DNA from: Acidobacteriota bacterium
GTDB taxonomy: Bacteria; Acidobacteriota; Terriglobia; Acidiferrales; 2-02-FULL-67-57
Assembly (NCBI GenBank): GCA_016189965.1
Contig: JACPRL010000032.1
Location: 1-14,026 of the forward strand
DNA length: 14,026 bases
Direction: 5' to 3'
Shown here: positions 7,426 to 13,570 of the stretch, piece by piece
Layout: every line of letters starts with the position of its first letter
Position numbering within the stretch: the first letter of the stretch is position 1
Made by a program: the position numbers and the translations under genes
The notes under the pieces: generated by a model
Database searches by the model: none
Told to the model about the DNA's origin: nothing
Seen by the model: the letters and a program-made list of their open reading frames with translations, nothing else

Positions 7426-7432
7426 GAGAAGG
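7426..7432 (+). promoter_or_regulatory. Shine-Dalgarno GAGAAGG for the start at 7437
   Basis: GAGAAGG lies 4 nt before ATG 7437. It decides this start against the in-frame ATG at 7338, which would place repeat-derived, non-conserved residues ahead of the first membrane helix. Confidence 0.5.
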
Positions 7433-7436
7433 CGCG

Positions 7437-8423
7437 ATGCGAAGAGTGGAATGGATCTTTTTCGCCCTGGGCGCGGCGCTGTTCGTCGTTTTGCTCGACC
7501 GGATCGGCTGGGGCGAGGTTCTGGGGCGGCTGGAGGAGGTGGGGTGGTCTTTCCTGGTGGTGCTGGGGGTCAGCGGCGGGCGCTATCTGGCGCGGACGTT
7601 GGCGTGGCGCTACGCCTTCGCGGCCGAACGCGAGCTACCGTCGTTCGGCGAGATGTTCCGGGCGCGGCTGGCGGGGCAGTCAATCGGCTACCTGACGTTT
7701 GCCGGGCCGCTGTTGAGCGAGCCGACCAAGGCGGCGCTGCTGCGGCAGCAGTTGCCGCTGGGGGTGGGGCTGGGGAGCGCGGTGCTGGAAGCCGGGGCCT
7801 ACACCGCGACCTCGCTTCTCGTCATGGTGGCCGGGCTAGTGCCGGCGCTGCTTTATGTGGCGATGGAGGAGCGGGTAAGGCGGCTGGGCTGGATCATGGT
7901 GGGGTTGTTCGTGCTGCTGTGGGCCGTCGGACGGGTGCTGCTCCGGCGACGGGTGCGAGTGATCGCCGGGCTGCTGAGCGCGCTCGAGCGCACGCCGCTG
8001 CGGAGGTGGGTGGAGCGGCGGCGGCAGCCGCTGGAGAGCGCCGAGGCACAACTGCTCGAGTTCTACGCCGCGCATCGGCAGCGCTTCCGCTGGATGTTCT
8101 TCTGGGACGTGGTGTCGCAGGGGTTGGGGCTGCTGGAGACCTACATCATCCTGTGGGCGATGGGGCTGCGGCTGGGCGGGGTGGAGGTGCTGATGGTGGA
8201 GGCGCTGAGCAAGGTGCTCAGCGCATTGTTCTTTTATGTACCGGGGCGCATCGGGACGGACGAAGCGGGGCAGGCGGTGGTTTTCGGCGAGCTGCTGGGC
8301 TACGGGCCGGCCTGGGGCGTCAGCCTGGCGCTGGTACGGCGGCTGCGGGCGATAGTCTGGACCGCCGTGGGACTGGTGTACCTGGCGCGGTACGCAGTTC
8401 GGGGACGTTCTAGCAACGGCTAG
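7437..8423 (+). CDS. Flippase-like / lysylphosphatidylglycerol-synthase transmembrane-region family protein
   Basis: A 328-residue polytopic inner-membrane protein. Hydrophobic segments are visible near residues 5-20, 36-50, 84-92, 113-142, 151-169, 219-242, 252-270 and 302-320. The C-terminal part carries the family's glycine/acid motif as VPGRIGTDEAG (268-278), followed by GELLGYGPAWGVSLALVRRLRAIVW. This resembles the region where PF03706 proteins have GG-x-G-x-x-E and later LL.RL. Members include the membrane half of MprF, which flips aminoacylated phosphatidylglycerol, and HpnL-type proteins. No aminoacyltransferase domain is attached, so lipid or precursor translocation is the likely role. 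Substrate and direction are unknown. It stands alone between two spacers, with its own possible promoter and a good ribosome site. Its place between phosphatase and amidotransferase genes fits envelope lipid work. Confidence 0.8.
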   Translation: MRRVEWIFFALGAALFVVLLDRIGWGEVLGRLEEVGWSFLVVLGVSGGRYLARTLAWRYAFAAERELPSFGEMFRARLAGQSIGYLTFAGPLLSEPTKAALLRQQLPLGVGLGSAVLEAGAYTATSLLVMVAGLVPALLYVAMEERVRRLGWIMVGLFVLLWAVGRVLLRRRVRVIAGLLSALERTPLRRWVERRRQPLESAEAQLLEFYAAHRQRFRWMFFWDVVSQGLGLLETYIILWAMGLRLGGVEVLMVEALSKVLSALFFYVPGRIGTDEAGQAVVFGELLGYGPAWGVSLALVRRLRAIVWTAVGLVYLARYAVRGRSSNG

Positions 8424-8441
8424 GCAGCACGCCCGGTCGCC

Positions 8442-8463
8442 AGGCAAGCGAAAGCCGCTGCCT
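8442..8463 (+). terminator. Hairpin after the flippase-like gene, weak terminator candidate
   Basis: AGGCAAGCG and CGCTGCCT pair over 8 bp with one bulged A and a 5-nt loop. It starts 18 nt after the TAG of the flippase-like gene. There is no run of T behind it, and it overlaps the place where a -35 box for the next gene would lie, so it could act on either transcript or on neither. Confidence 0.25.
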
Positions 8464-8468
8464 TGCCC

Positions 8469-8474
8469 TATAAT
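8469..8474 (+). promoter_or_regulatory. TATAAT -10 box ahead of the amidotransferase gene
   Basis: A perfect TATAAT in otherwise GC-rich sequence, 47 nt before the GTG start. Transcription would begin near 8481. No convincing -35 hexamer was found at 16-18 nt spacing. It probably drives the amidotransferase and TagF-like gene pair. Confidence 0.5.
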
Positions 8475-8506
8475 GATGAGACGCGCGGAGCGAACGCGGC
8501 GGAGAC

Positions 8507-8511
8507 AGGAG
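8507..8511 (+). promoter_or_regulatory. Shine-Dalgarno AGGAG for the GTG start at 8521
   Basis: AGGAG ends 9 nt before GTG 8521. Together with the absolute need for Cys right after the initiator, it fixes this non-ATG start. Confidence 0.6.
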
Positions 8512-8520
8512 AGCTGATAG

Positions 8521-10296
8521 GTGTGCGGGATTTGCGGGTTCGTAGGCCGACAGGATGACGAGCTGCTGCGCCGGATGACCCGCACCCTGGTGCACCGCGG
8601 GCCCGACGACGAAGGCTTTTTCAGCAGCCCGGAGGCCAGCCTGGGCTTCCGCCGCCTGAGCATTATTGACCTCGAGACCGGCAACCAGCCCCTCGCCAAT
8701 GAAGAGGGGACAGTCCGCGTGGTTCTGAACGGGGAAATCTACAATTACCGGACGCTGCGCGAGGAACTGGTGTCGCGGGGTCACAGCTTCGCGAGCCACG
8801 GAGACGTGGAAGTCATCGTGCACCTCTACGAAGAATTGGGCGAAGGGTTGCTCGGGCGGCTGCAGGGGATGTTCGCCTTCGCGCTGTGGGACGAGCGGCG
8901 GAAGCGGCTGCTGCTGGCGCGCGACCGGCTCGGGATCAAGCCGCTCTATTACTGCCAGCAGGGGCGGGAACTCTATTTCGCCTCGGAAGCGAAGGCAATT
9001 CTGGCGAACCGAGACTTCCAGCCGCGGTTGAACCGCCAGGCGGCGGGACTGCTGCTGCGATATCTCTATCTGCCGGGAGCGAACACGTTGATTGAAGGGA
9101 TCAAGCGGCTGCCGCCGGGTTACTGGTTGAGCTGGCAGGACGGGCAAGTCCGCCTCGAGCCGTACTGGGAGGTGCGGCTGGAGGCGCAGCGGCCGATCAG
9201 CGAGGCGGAAGCCATCGCCGGCTTTCGGAAACACTTCGAGGAAGCGGTGGCGAGCCACCTGGAGAGCGACGTGCCGGTGGGGGCATTTCTTTCCAGCGGG
9301 GTGGATTCGGCGGGCGTGGTGGCGCAGATGGTGCGGGTGCTCGACCGCCCGCCCATGACTTTCACCGTGGGGCTCGAGGGCCCGCTGGACGAGCGCCCCA
9401 TCGCCCGGCGGACGGCGGAACATCTTCGCACCGACCATCACGAGCTGGGCGTGGATCCGGGCCGGTTCGCCGAAGACTTGCCGCGGATGATCTGGCACCT
9501 GGAAGAACCCACGCCCATCCCGTTCCTGCCGCTTTATTACCTCTCCCAGTTTGCCAAGAAGCAGGTGAAGACCGTGCTGCTGGGGGAAGGGTCGGACGAG
9601 CTGTTCGCCGGCTATCAACGGCTGCTGCCGTTCGCGCCGCGTTTCTGGTTCGTTCCGCGCGAGGTGAAAAAACGGATTTATCTGCGCGCGCTGCACACGC
9701 TGGAGTCGGCGGCGCGGGGCAACGGCGAGGGCGGTACGAAGGCGGTCGGCGACCCGCTGGTGCCCTTCCTGCGCGACCGGGCGGCCAGCCCGCTCAAGGC
9801 CATCCTGGGGTACGAGCAACGGTACGAACTGCCCGACTACCAGCTCCACCGGGTGGACCGGATGACGATGGCGTGGGGGTTGGAGGCGCGCGTACCGTAC
9901 CTCGACTACCGGCTGGTGGAGTACGTGAATTCGCTGCCCGACGAGATGAAAATCCGCGGCCTGCGGCGCAAGTACCTCCTGCGGCGGGCGCTGGCGGGGA
10001 TGGTGCCGGCGGAGATCCTCGAGGAGAAGAAGAAGCGGGGCTTCGGCGATCCGTTCCGGCAGTGGTTCTCGAACGGGCTGCTGGAGGTGGCGCACCGCTT
10101 TGTGAACGAGAAGGTGGTGCGGGAGCGAGGGTTGCTGAAGCTGGAGGTGTGCCGGCAGGTGTTCCGGCCGCGGCGGATGCCGTGGGCGCAGCGGAGCGCG
10201 GGGAATCAGATTTTTCTTTTGCTGATGCTGGAGATCTACTGTCGGCTGTTCCTCGATTCCACTCCGCGAGAGAGTATAATGGCAGTCTATGGCTGA
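8521..10296 (+). CDS. asnB: AsnB-type glutamine-hydrolysing asparagine synthetase / amidotransferase
   Basis: 591 residues, close to the usual 600-640. The N-terminal glutaminase (class II GATase) begins with the catalytic cysteine as residue 2 (MCGICGFVGR). It continues with HRGPDDEG (25-32), RRLSIID (44-50), NGEIYNY (70-76) and GDVEV with Asp95. The synthetase half has the ATP PP-loop as SSGVDS (258-263), then LLGEGSDELFAGYQR and RMTMAWGLEARVPYLD (about 447-462), all standard for AsnB. The start is GTG 8521, fixed by the Cys2 requirement and an AGGAG. The family makes asparagine from aspartate, glutamine and ATP, but AsnB paralogues in surface-polysaccharide or phosphonate gene groups can amidate other carboxylates. 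Here it overlaps a TagF-like gene by 8 bp, which argues for an envelope product rather than housekeeping. The enzyme family is certain; the acceptor is not. Confidence 0.92.
   Translation: MCGICGFVGRQDDELLRRMTRTLVHRGPDDEGFFSSPEASLGFRRLSIIDLETGNQPLANEEGTVRVVLNGEIYNYRTLREELVSRGHSFASHGDVEVIVHLYEELGEGLLGRLQGMFAFALWDERRKRLLLARDRLGIKPLYYCQQGRELYFASEAKAILANRDFQPRLNRQAAGLLLRYLYLPGANTLIEGIKRLPPGYWLSWQDGQVRLEPYWEVRLEAQRPISEAEAIAGFRKHFEEAVASHLESDVPVGAFLSSGVDSAGVVAQMVRVLDRPPMTFTVGLEGPLDERPIARRTAEHLRTDHHELGVDPGRFAEDLPRMIWHLEEPTPIPFLPLYYLSQFAKKQVKTVLLGEGSDELFAGYQRLLPFAPRFWFVPREVKKRIYLRALHTLESAARGNGEGGTKAVGDPLVPFLRDRAASPLKAILGYEQRYELPDYQLHRVDRMTMAWGLEARVPYLDYRLVEYVNSLPDEMKIRGLRRKYLLRRALAGMVPAEILEEKKKRGFGDPFRQWFSNGLLEVAHRFVNEKVVRERGLLKLEVCRQVFRPRRMPWAQRSAGNQIFLLLMLEIYCRLFLDSTPRESIMAVYG
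10275..10280 (+). promoter_or_regulatory. TATAAT box just upstream of the TagF-like start
   Basis: Perfect TATAAT within the last codons of the amidotransferase gene, 8 nt before ATG 10289. Initiation 7-8 nt downstream would give a leaderless or nearly leaderless mRNA. No -35 match was seen, and the hexamer could be chance within codons for Ser-Ile-Met. Confidence 0.3.
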
Positions 10297-11365
10297 GAAC
10301 GCCCATCGCCGATTGCTGTACCACGCGGTGCTGCCGCACCATTATGTCTTCTTCCGCCCGGTCTATGAGCGGCTGGCGGAAGACGAGCGGCTGGAGTGGT
10401 ACTGGTCGGCGAACTTGCTGGGGTGGCGGCTGAAGAAGCACGTGCTCGATCTGTTTCCGGTCAAGGGGAAGAAGGTCAGCTCGCTGCTCTCCGGCGCGCG
10501 CAGCTACGACATGCTGCTGGCGCCGGTGTATCTGAAGTTCGACGTGGCGCCGCGGGCCCGCCTGCGGGTGCAGGTGTTCCACGGCGTGGCCATCACCAAC
10601 TGCTTCCTCAAGGCGGATATCAACGACTACGATAAATTCTTCATGATCGGGCCCTACATGGTGCGGCGGTTGGTCGAGAAGGGTTTTTTGCGGGAGGACG
10701 ATCCGCGCATCGAGATGATCGGGATGCCGAAGCTCGACCGGCTGGCGCGGGGCGAGATCGACACGGAGGCGGTGCGGGAAGAGCTGGAGCTCGATCCAGA
10801 GGTACCGGTGGTGCTCTACGCGCCCAGCGGGACGTACTCTTCGATTACGACCAACGGCCTCGGAGCCATCGAGCGGCTGCAGCAGATGCCCATCAATCTG
10901 CTGATCAAGCTGCACGACACCAGCCTGGACTTCCGGCGGAACAAGAAAGATTGGCTGGCGCAGGTGAAGCAGCGCGCGGGGGGGCAGGTGCGGGTGGTGG
11001 AGGGGTTCGACATCGTGCCCTACCTGGCGGTGGCTGACGTGATGATTTCCGACTTCAGCTCGGCGGCCAACGAGTTCCTGCTGCGCGACCGCCCGCTCGT
11101 GTTCCTGGCCACGCCGGAGAAGTATGAGATCAACAAGGAGCGCTGGGACACGGAAGTCTGGGGGCAGAAGACGGGCGTGGTGGTGAATTCGCTCGACGAG
11201 TTGGAGGCGGCGGTCGAAGACGCGCTGGCGCAGCCGGAGCGGATGAGCGAGATCCGGCGGGCGGCGGCGGCCGACATTTTCTATCAGCCCGGCACGGCCA
11301 CCGAGCGGGCCGTGGACAAAATCTACCACCTGCTGGAGCTAGAGACGCCTGTCGCCGCAGCGTGA
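10289..11365 (+). CDS. CDP-glycerol glycerophosphotransferase family protein (TagB/TagF-like, GT-B fold)
   Basis: 358 residues, about the size of the catalytic core of teichoic-acid TagB/TagF enzymes without the N-terminal extension. Family landmarks appear in order: VFHGV with His98 (first catalytic His region), MIGMPKLDRL, VVLYAPSGTYS, LIKLHD with His209 (second conserved His) and VADVMISDFSSAANEF (Asp255, Ser257-258, Glu262), then RPLVFLATPEKY. The family transfers a phospho-polyol from a CDP-activated donor to a glycan or lipid-linked acceptor at the cytoplasmic face of the membrane. A CMP-activated phosphonate is a conceivable alternative donor here. The ATG lies inside the end of asnB (8-bp overlap with its TGA), so the two are co-translated. 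No separate ribosome site was recognised. Teichoic acid is not expected in a Gram-negative cell, so a capsule, O-antigen or exopolysaccharide is the more likely target. Confidence 0.88.
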   Translation: MAENAHRRLLYHAVLPHHYVFFRPVYERLAEDERLEWYWSANLLGWRLKKHVLDLFPVKGKKVSSLLSGARSYDMLLAPVYLKFDVAPRARLRVQVFHGVAITNCFLKADINDYDKFFMIGPYMVRRLVEKGFLREDDPRIEMIGMPKLDRLARGEIDTEAVREELELDPEVPVVLYAPSGTYSSITTNGLGAIERLQQMPINLLIKLHDTSLDFRRNKKDWLAQVKQRAGGQVRVVEGFDIVPYLAVADVMISDFSSAANEFLLRDRPLVFLATPEKYEINKERWDTEVWGQKTGVVVNSLDELEAAVEDALAQPERMSEIRRAAAADIFYQPGTATERAVDKIYHLLELETPVAAA

Positions 11366-11384
11366 AGGCTCCCGGCGGCATTCA

Positions 11385-11414
11385 GGGGATTCTTCGCTCC
11401 GCTCAGAATGACAG
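11385..11414 (+). repeat. Short GGGGATTCTTCGCTCCGCTC...AATGACAG dispersed repeat
   Basis: A minimal copy of the family that ends in GAATGACA or GGATGACA. It begins 19 nt after the TagF-like stop. CTTCGCTCCGCTCAGAATGACAG shares its layout with the longer copies at 11437-11502 and 12989-13061. Confidence 0.7.
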
Positions 11415-11436
11415 TCTTGGGAGGGAGGGGCCGGTG

Positions 11437-11502
11437 CAGGGGATCCTTCGCTTCGCTCCCTTCGCTCCGAAGTTTCGGGGCTCAAGGCAAGCAGGATGAC
11501 AG
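11437..11502 (+). repeat. Longer CAGGGGATCCTTCG...AGGATGACAG dispersed repeat
   Basis: Second copy of the same family within 130 nt, enlarged by CTTCGCTCCGAAGTTTCGGGG, which can pair with itself. It ends GCAGGATGACAG. The ATG at 11496 lies within this terminal motif, so an ORF starting there would begin inside the repeat. That argues for the start at 11532 for the following gene. Confidence 0.7.
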
Positions 11503-11531
11503 ACAGAAAAAAAGGTGAGACGAAAGAGGCG

Positions 11532-12902
11532 ATGGTTCGCACCGCTGTCCTGATCAACCTGACGCGGGCGCCGGCCGAGCGGCCGCTGCGGCTGGCCGGG
11601 CTGCCGCTCGTGCTGCGCAACGTGCTGGCGGCACAGCAGGCGGGGATCGAAGAAATCCTGGCGGTCGGGGGCGAGGACCCCGGGCGGGTGCTGCGGGACC
11701 GGCGGGTGAAGTTGCGCTGGCGCTGGGTGCGCTCGCAGGCGGCGGATGAAGTCAATGCGGTGCGGGTTGCGTGCAGTGAACTACGAGAAAATGCGGTTTT
11801 GTTTTTTGCCGATTCTGCCTTCGACGCCCGGGCGCTGGAAGAGTTGAGCCGGGCGGGGCTCGATGGGAAATTGCTGCGGGTGGCGCGACGGGCGGAGCTG
11901 GCGGAGGAATTGGAGCCGACGGGGGCGAGCCTCTACCTGTGCAGCCACGAGTTGGTCGGGGCGCTGGAGGAGCGAAAAGCAGATCCCTCGATTTCGTCCC
12001 GTCCCGAACCTTCGGGACGGGACTCCGCTCGGGATGACAACCAGGTGGTTGCGTCCGAGGGACGGCTGGCGGAGCTAGTGGCAGGGTTGCGACAGCGCGG
12101 GCTGGCCGACAGCGTTGCGGTCGCCGGACGGCTCTGGTCCCGGGTGAGCAGCCGGGCGGCACTGCGGGCGATTCACCGCGAACTTACGCATTTCAACCTG
12201 AAGCCCTCCGACGGCGTCTTCGCGCGCTTCAACAAACTGGTGGTGGCCGAGCCGCTGATCCGGCTGGCGCTGAAGACACCGGCGACGCCGAACTTCATCA
12301 CCGGGCTGGGGCTGGTGTTGGCGCTGCTCGCGGCGGCGGCGTTCATCCAGGGGAGCTACGCGTGGAGCCTCGCCGGAGCGCTGCTGGCCTACGCCTCGGC
12401 GATGATGGACCACGTGGATGGGATGGTGGCGCGGCTGAAGTTTCTCGAGTCGGAGTTCGGGGTGTGGTTCGAGTCGGCGGTGGACTACGCCAGCTACTTT
12501 GCCATCTTCGTCGGCCTGGCGCTGGGGCTCTACCGCGAGACCGGCTTTCGCTACCACCTGGTGGTGGGCGGGCTGTTTGTCTTCGGCACTATCGTGAGCT
12601 TCGTCGTGATGAGCCGGCAGCGCAAACTCGCCAGCGCCGACAACCCCACCGATTATCCCAACCGCATCCACGCGCGGCTGGAAGCCGAGAGCAAGAACTT
12701 CTTCCACTGGTTCACCCGCAAGTGCTACTTCCTGACCCGGCGCGCCGTGCTGCCATACGTTATTCTGCTCTTCTGCCTGCTCGACCTGCGGGTGCTGTTG
12801 CTGGGCTGCGTGGCGTTTGGCTCCAACCTGGTCTGGCTGCTGACGCTCTACAACAACCGCCTGTTCCGCCCGTCGCCCCGGGCCACCGCCGAAGCCGACT
12901 GA
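11532..12902 (+). CDS. Fused nucleotidyltransferase-like / CDP-alcohol phosphatidyltransferase (IPCT/DIPPS-like architecture)
   Basis: 456 residues from ATG 11532; an in-frame ATG at 11496 lies in a repeat. Residues 1 to about 200 resemble a nucleotidyltransferase (LAGLPLVLRNVLAAQQAGIEEIL; ADSAFD near 93-98). The first loop reads LINLTRAPAERPLR, without the usual glycine-rich AAG.G.R signature, so this domain may be inactive. Residues 220-456 are a membrane CDP-alcohol phosphatidyltransferase. The signature spans D293-H-V-D296-G297..A300-R301........G310...E314...D318, with Glu314 where Asp is canonical. IHREL...PSDGVFARFNK and TPATPNFIT are typical of the bridge in fused IPCT/DIPPS proteins, which make inositol phosphodiesters from CDP-inositol. 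The enzyme joins a CDP/CMP-linked head group and an alcohol or lipid. Residues about 149-170 come from an inserted repeat (separate entry). The real donor is unknown and may be supplied by the cytidylyltransferase at 1305. Confidence 0.85.
   Translation: MVRTAVLINLTRAPAERPLRLAGLPLVLRNVLAAQQAGIEEILAVGGEDPGRVLRDRRVKLRWRWVRSQAADEVNAVRVACSELRENAVLFFADSAFDARALEELSRAGLDGKLLRVARRAELAEELEPTGASLYLCSHELVGALEERKADPSISSRPEPSGRDSARDDNQVVASEGRLAELVAGLRQRGLADSVAVAGRLWSRVSSRAALRAIHRELTHFNLKPSDGVFARFNKLVVAEPLIRLALKTPATPNFITGLGLVLALLAAAAFIQGSYAWSLAGALLAYASAMMDHVDGMVARLKFLESEFGVWFESAVDYASYFAIFVGLALGLYRETGFRYHLVVGGLFVFGTIVSFVVMSRQRKLASADNPTDYPNRIHARLEAESKNFFHWFTRKCYFLTRRAVLPYVILLFCLLDLRVLLLGCVAFGSNLVWLLTLYNNRLFRPSPRATAEAD
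11975..12040 (+). repeat. Dispersed repeat inserted in frame within the CDP-alcohol phosphatidyltransferase gene
   Basis: AAAAGCAGATCCCTCG opens and GGGATGACAA closes this 66-bp block, the same borders as the intergenic copies at 53-125 and 12989-13061. Its centre is a perfect 13-bp inverted repeat, GTCCCGTCCCGAA (11996-12008) and TTCGGGACGGGAC (12011-12023), with a 2-nt loop. Its length is a multiple of three and it has no stop in the gene's frame. It adds about 22 polar residues (KADPSISSRPEPSGRDSARD and on) near residues 149-170, close to the end of the N-terminal domain. Confidence 0.85.
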
Positions 12903-12917
12903 AGCAAGCCTGCTCAG

Positions 12918-12946
12918 CCACAAAGACACAAAGGCACAAAGAAGAA
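12918..12946 (+). repeat. CACAAAG tandem-like repeat
   Basis: CCACAAAGACACAAAGGCACAAAG consists of three CACAAAG units with one or two bases between them. It starts about 15 nt after the stop of the preceding gene and belongs with the CACAGAGG strings at 7282-7350, 13398-13428 and 13507-13534. Confidence 0.7.
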
Positions 12947-12966
12947 GGCAGACAAGAATGTCTGCC
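12947..12966. repeat. GGCAGACA-AGAA-TGTCTGCC hairpin repeat
   Basis: Perfect 8-bp stem with loop AGAA. Relative to 357-376 the outermost pairs have changed on both sides (GA..TC to GG..CC), so the stem is kept by a compensatory change. That suggests the folded form matters. Confidence 0.8.
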
Positions 12967-12988
12967 CCACCGAGAGAGTAAGCGACAG

Positions 12989-13061
12989 AAAAAGCAGATT
13001 CCTCGCCGCCCCTTCGACTGCGCTCAGGGCAAGCTCGGCGCGCAAGGGCTCGGAATGACAA
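12989..13061 (+). repeat. 73-bp dispersed repeat (copy B)
   Basis: Gap-free match to 53-125 with about six differences, from AAAAAGCAGATTCCTCG to GGAATGACAA. The two copies are almost 13 kb apart in the same orientation. They flank the whole annotated gene set up to the PEP mutase gene. Confidence 0.85.
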
Positions 13062-13133
13062 CAGCTGGGACGTTTCTTGCGCGAACGTCAGGACCAGCCG
13101 CCGAGGATTAGCAATCTGCTTCACTCCTGAGCC

Positions 13134-13170
13134 AGGGGATCCTTCGCCCTGCGGGCTCAGGACGACAGAC
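13134..13170 (+). repeat. AGGGGATCCTTCG...CAGGACGACAGAC dispersed repeat
   Basis: A copy of the same family with core CCTTCGCCCTGCGGGCTCAGG, whose GCCC/GGGC halves can pair, and the end GACGACAG in place of GATGACAG. Confidence 0.65.
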
Positions 13171-13193
13171 CCTTCGCGAATACCTCAGGGTAA

Positions 13194-13217
13194 ACAGGAA
13201 TGTCTGTCCTACTGATG
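13194..13217 (+). repeat. Degenerate ACAGGAATGTCTGTCC unit with CTACTGATG tail
   Basis: Matches the GGAATGTCTGTCCTACTGA part of the units at 281-304 and 357-385. The left arm is shortened, so only a small ACA-GGAA-TGT stem remains. Confidence 0.6.
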
Positions 13218-13296
13218 GGAGAGGAGTGCGCGGTTGAGCGGCGGAGGCGGCGGGGGAGCCGAAAATCAGGTCGGGGATGGCTCGCAGAGTGCCCCG

Positions 13297-13330
13297 GACA
13301 CGCCGTGTAGGGGGTGCTACACGGCGTGTC
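13297..13330. repeat. Perfect 14-bp inverted repeat with 6-nt loop
   Basis: GACACGCCGTGTAG (13297-13310) and CTACACGGCGTGTC (13317-13330) are exact reverse complements around GGGGTG. Each arm also contains the near-palindrome ACACG-C-CGTGT, so each half could fold alone or bind a dimeric protein. No T-tract follows, so a simple intrinsic terminator is unlikely. Confidence 0.85.
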
Positions 13331-13397
13331 GGGAAGAGGCCAGGGGGAGGGTAGCGGCCGTGGGTTCCGGGCGGTTTGGCGGCGACTCGAAAACTAC

Positions 13398-13428
13398 ACC
13401 GCAGAGGCGCAGAGGACGCAGAGGCACC
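13398..13428 (+). repeat. CGCAGAGG tandem-like repeat
   Basis: CCGCAGAGGCGCAGAGG, then ACGCAGAGGCAC: three GCAGAGG units in register at 8-9 nt spacing. Same family as the arms at 7282-7350. Confidence 0.7.
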
Positions 13429-13460
13429 AAGCACCAGGCACAGACTGTCACCCAGAGGAC

Positions 13461-13500
13461 ACATCCTTCGCCTGCCTGCGGCAGGCTCAGGATAAACAGG
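13461..13500 (+). repeat. ACATCCTTCG...CTCAGGATAAACAGG repeat with inner hairpin
   Basis: A copy of the CTTCG...CTCAGGAT family whose centre is a perfect 7-bp stem, GCCTGCC (13470-13476) and GGCAGGC (13480-13486), with loop TGC. The centre differs from copy to copy while the ends persist, as in the insertion at 11975-12040. Confidence 0.65.
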
Positions 13501-13506
13501 ATAAAG

Positions 13507-13534
13507 AGGACACAGAGAAGCCACAGAGGTTTTT
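13507..13534 (+). repeat. GGACACAGAGAAGCCACAGAGG repeat
   Basis: Two CACAGAG units followed by GTTTTT. Close to the left arm at 7282-7307, which also runs into GTTTT. Confidence 0.65.
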
Positions 13535-13570
13535 CCTGTGCTTCCTAATGCTTCTTGGGTAGTGAGTCAA

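Noticed and set aside
7338..7436. Upstream extension of the flippase-like gene to 7338
   Set aside because: It begins inside the inverted repeat region, while ATG 7437 has a GAGAAGG site and starts right before the first membrane helix.
8410..10095. Minus-strand open frame of 561 codons opposite asnB
   Set aside because: The + strand carries the complete set of AsnB motifs; the reverse frame is a codon-bias shadow.
9794..11329. Minus-strand open frame of 511 codons opposite asnB and the TagF-like gene
   Set aside because: Same reason: it opposes two well-supported genes and has biased composition.
53..13061. The two 73-bp repeats as ends of a composite transposon or integrative element
   Set aside because: No transposase or integrase lies between them and many partial copies occur elsewhere in the window, so two matching copies are no evidence of a mobile unit.
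12903..13560. Possible CRISPR array, because several short direct repeats lie close together
   Set aside because: The repeats belong to different families, are irregularly spaced and variable in length, and no equal-length spacers or cas genes are present.
13234..13562. Two overlapping small + strand open frames in the last spacer
   Set aside because: They read through the 14-bp hairpin and CAGAGG strings and give low-complexity products with no family resemblance.
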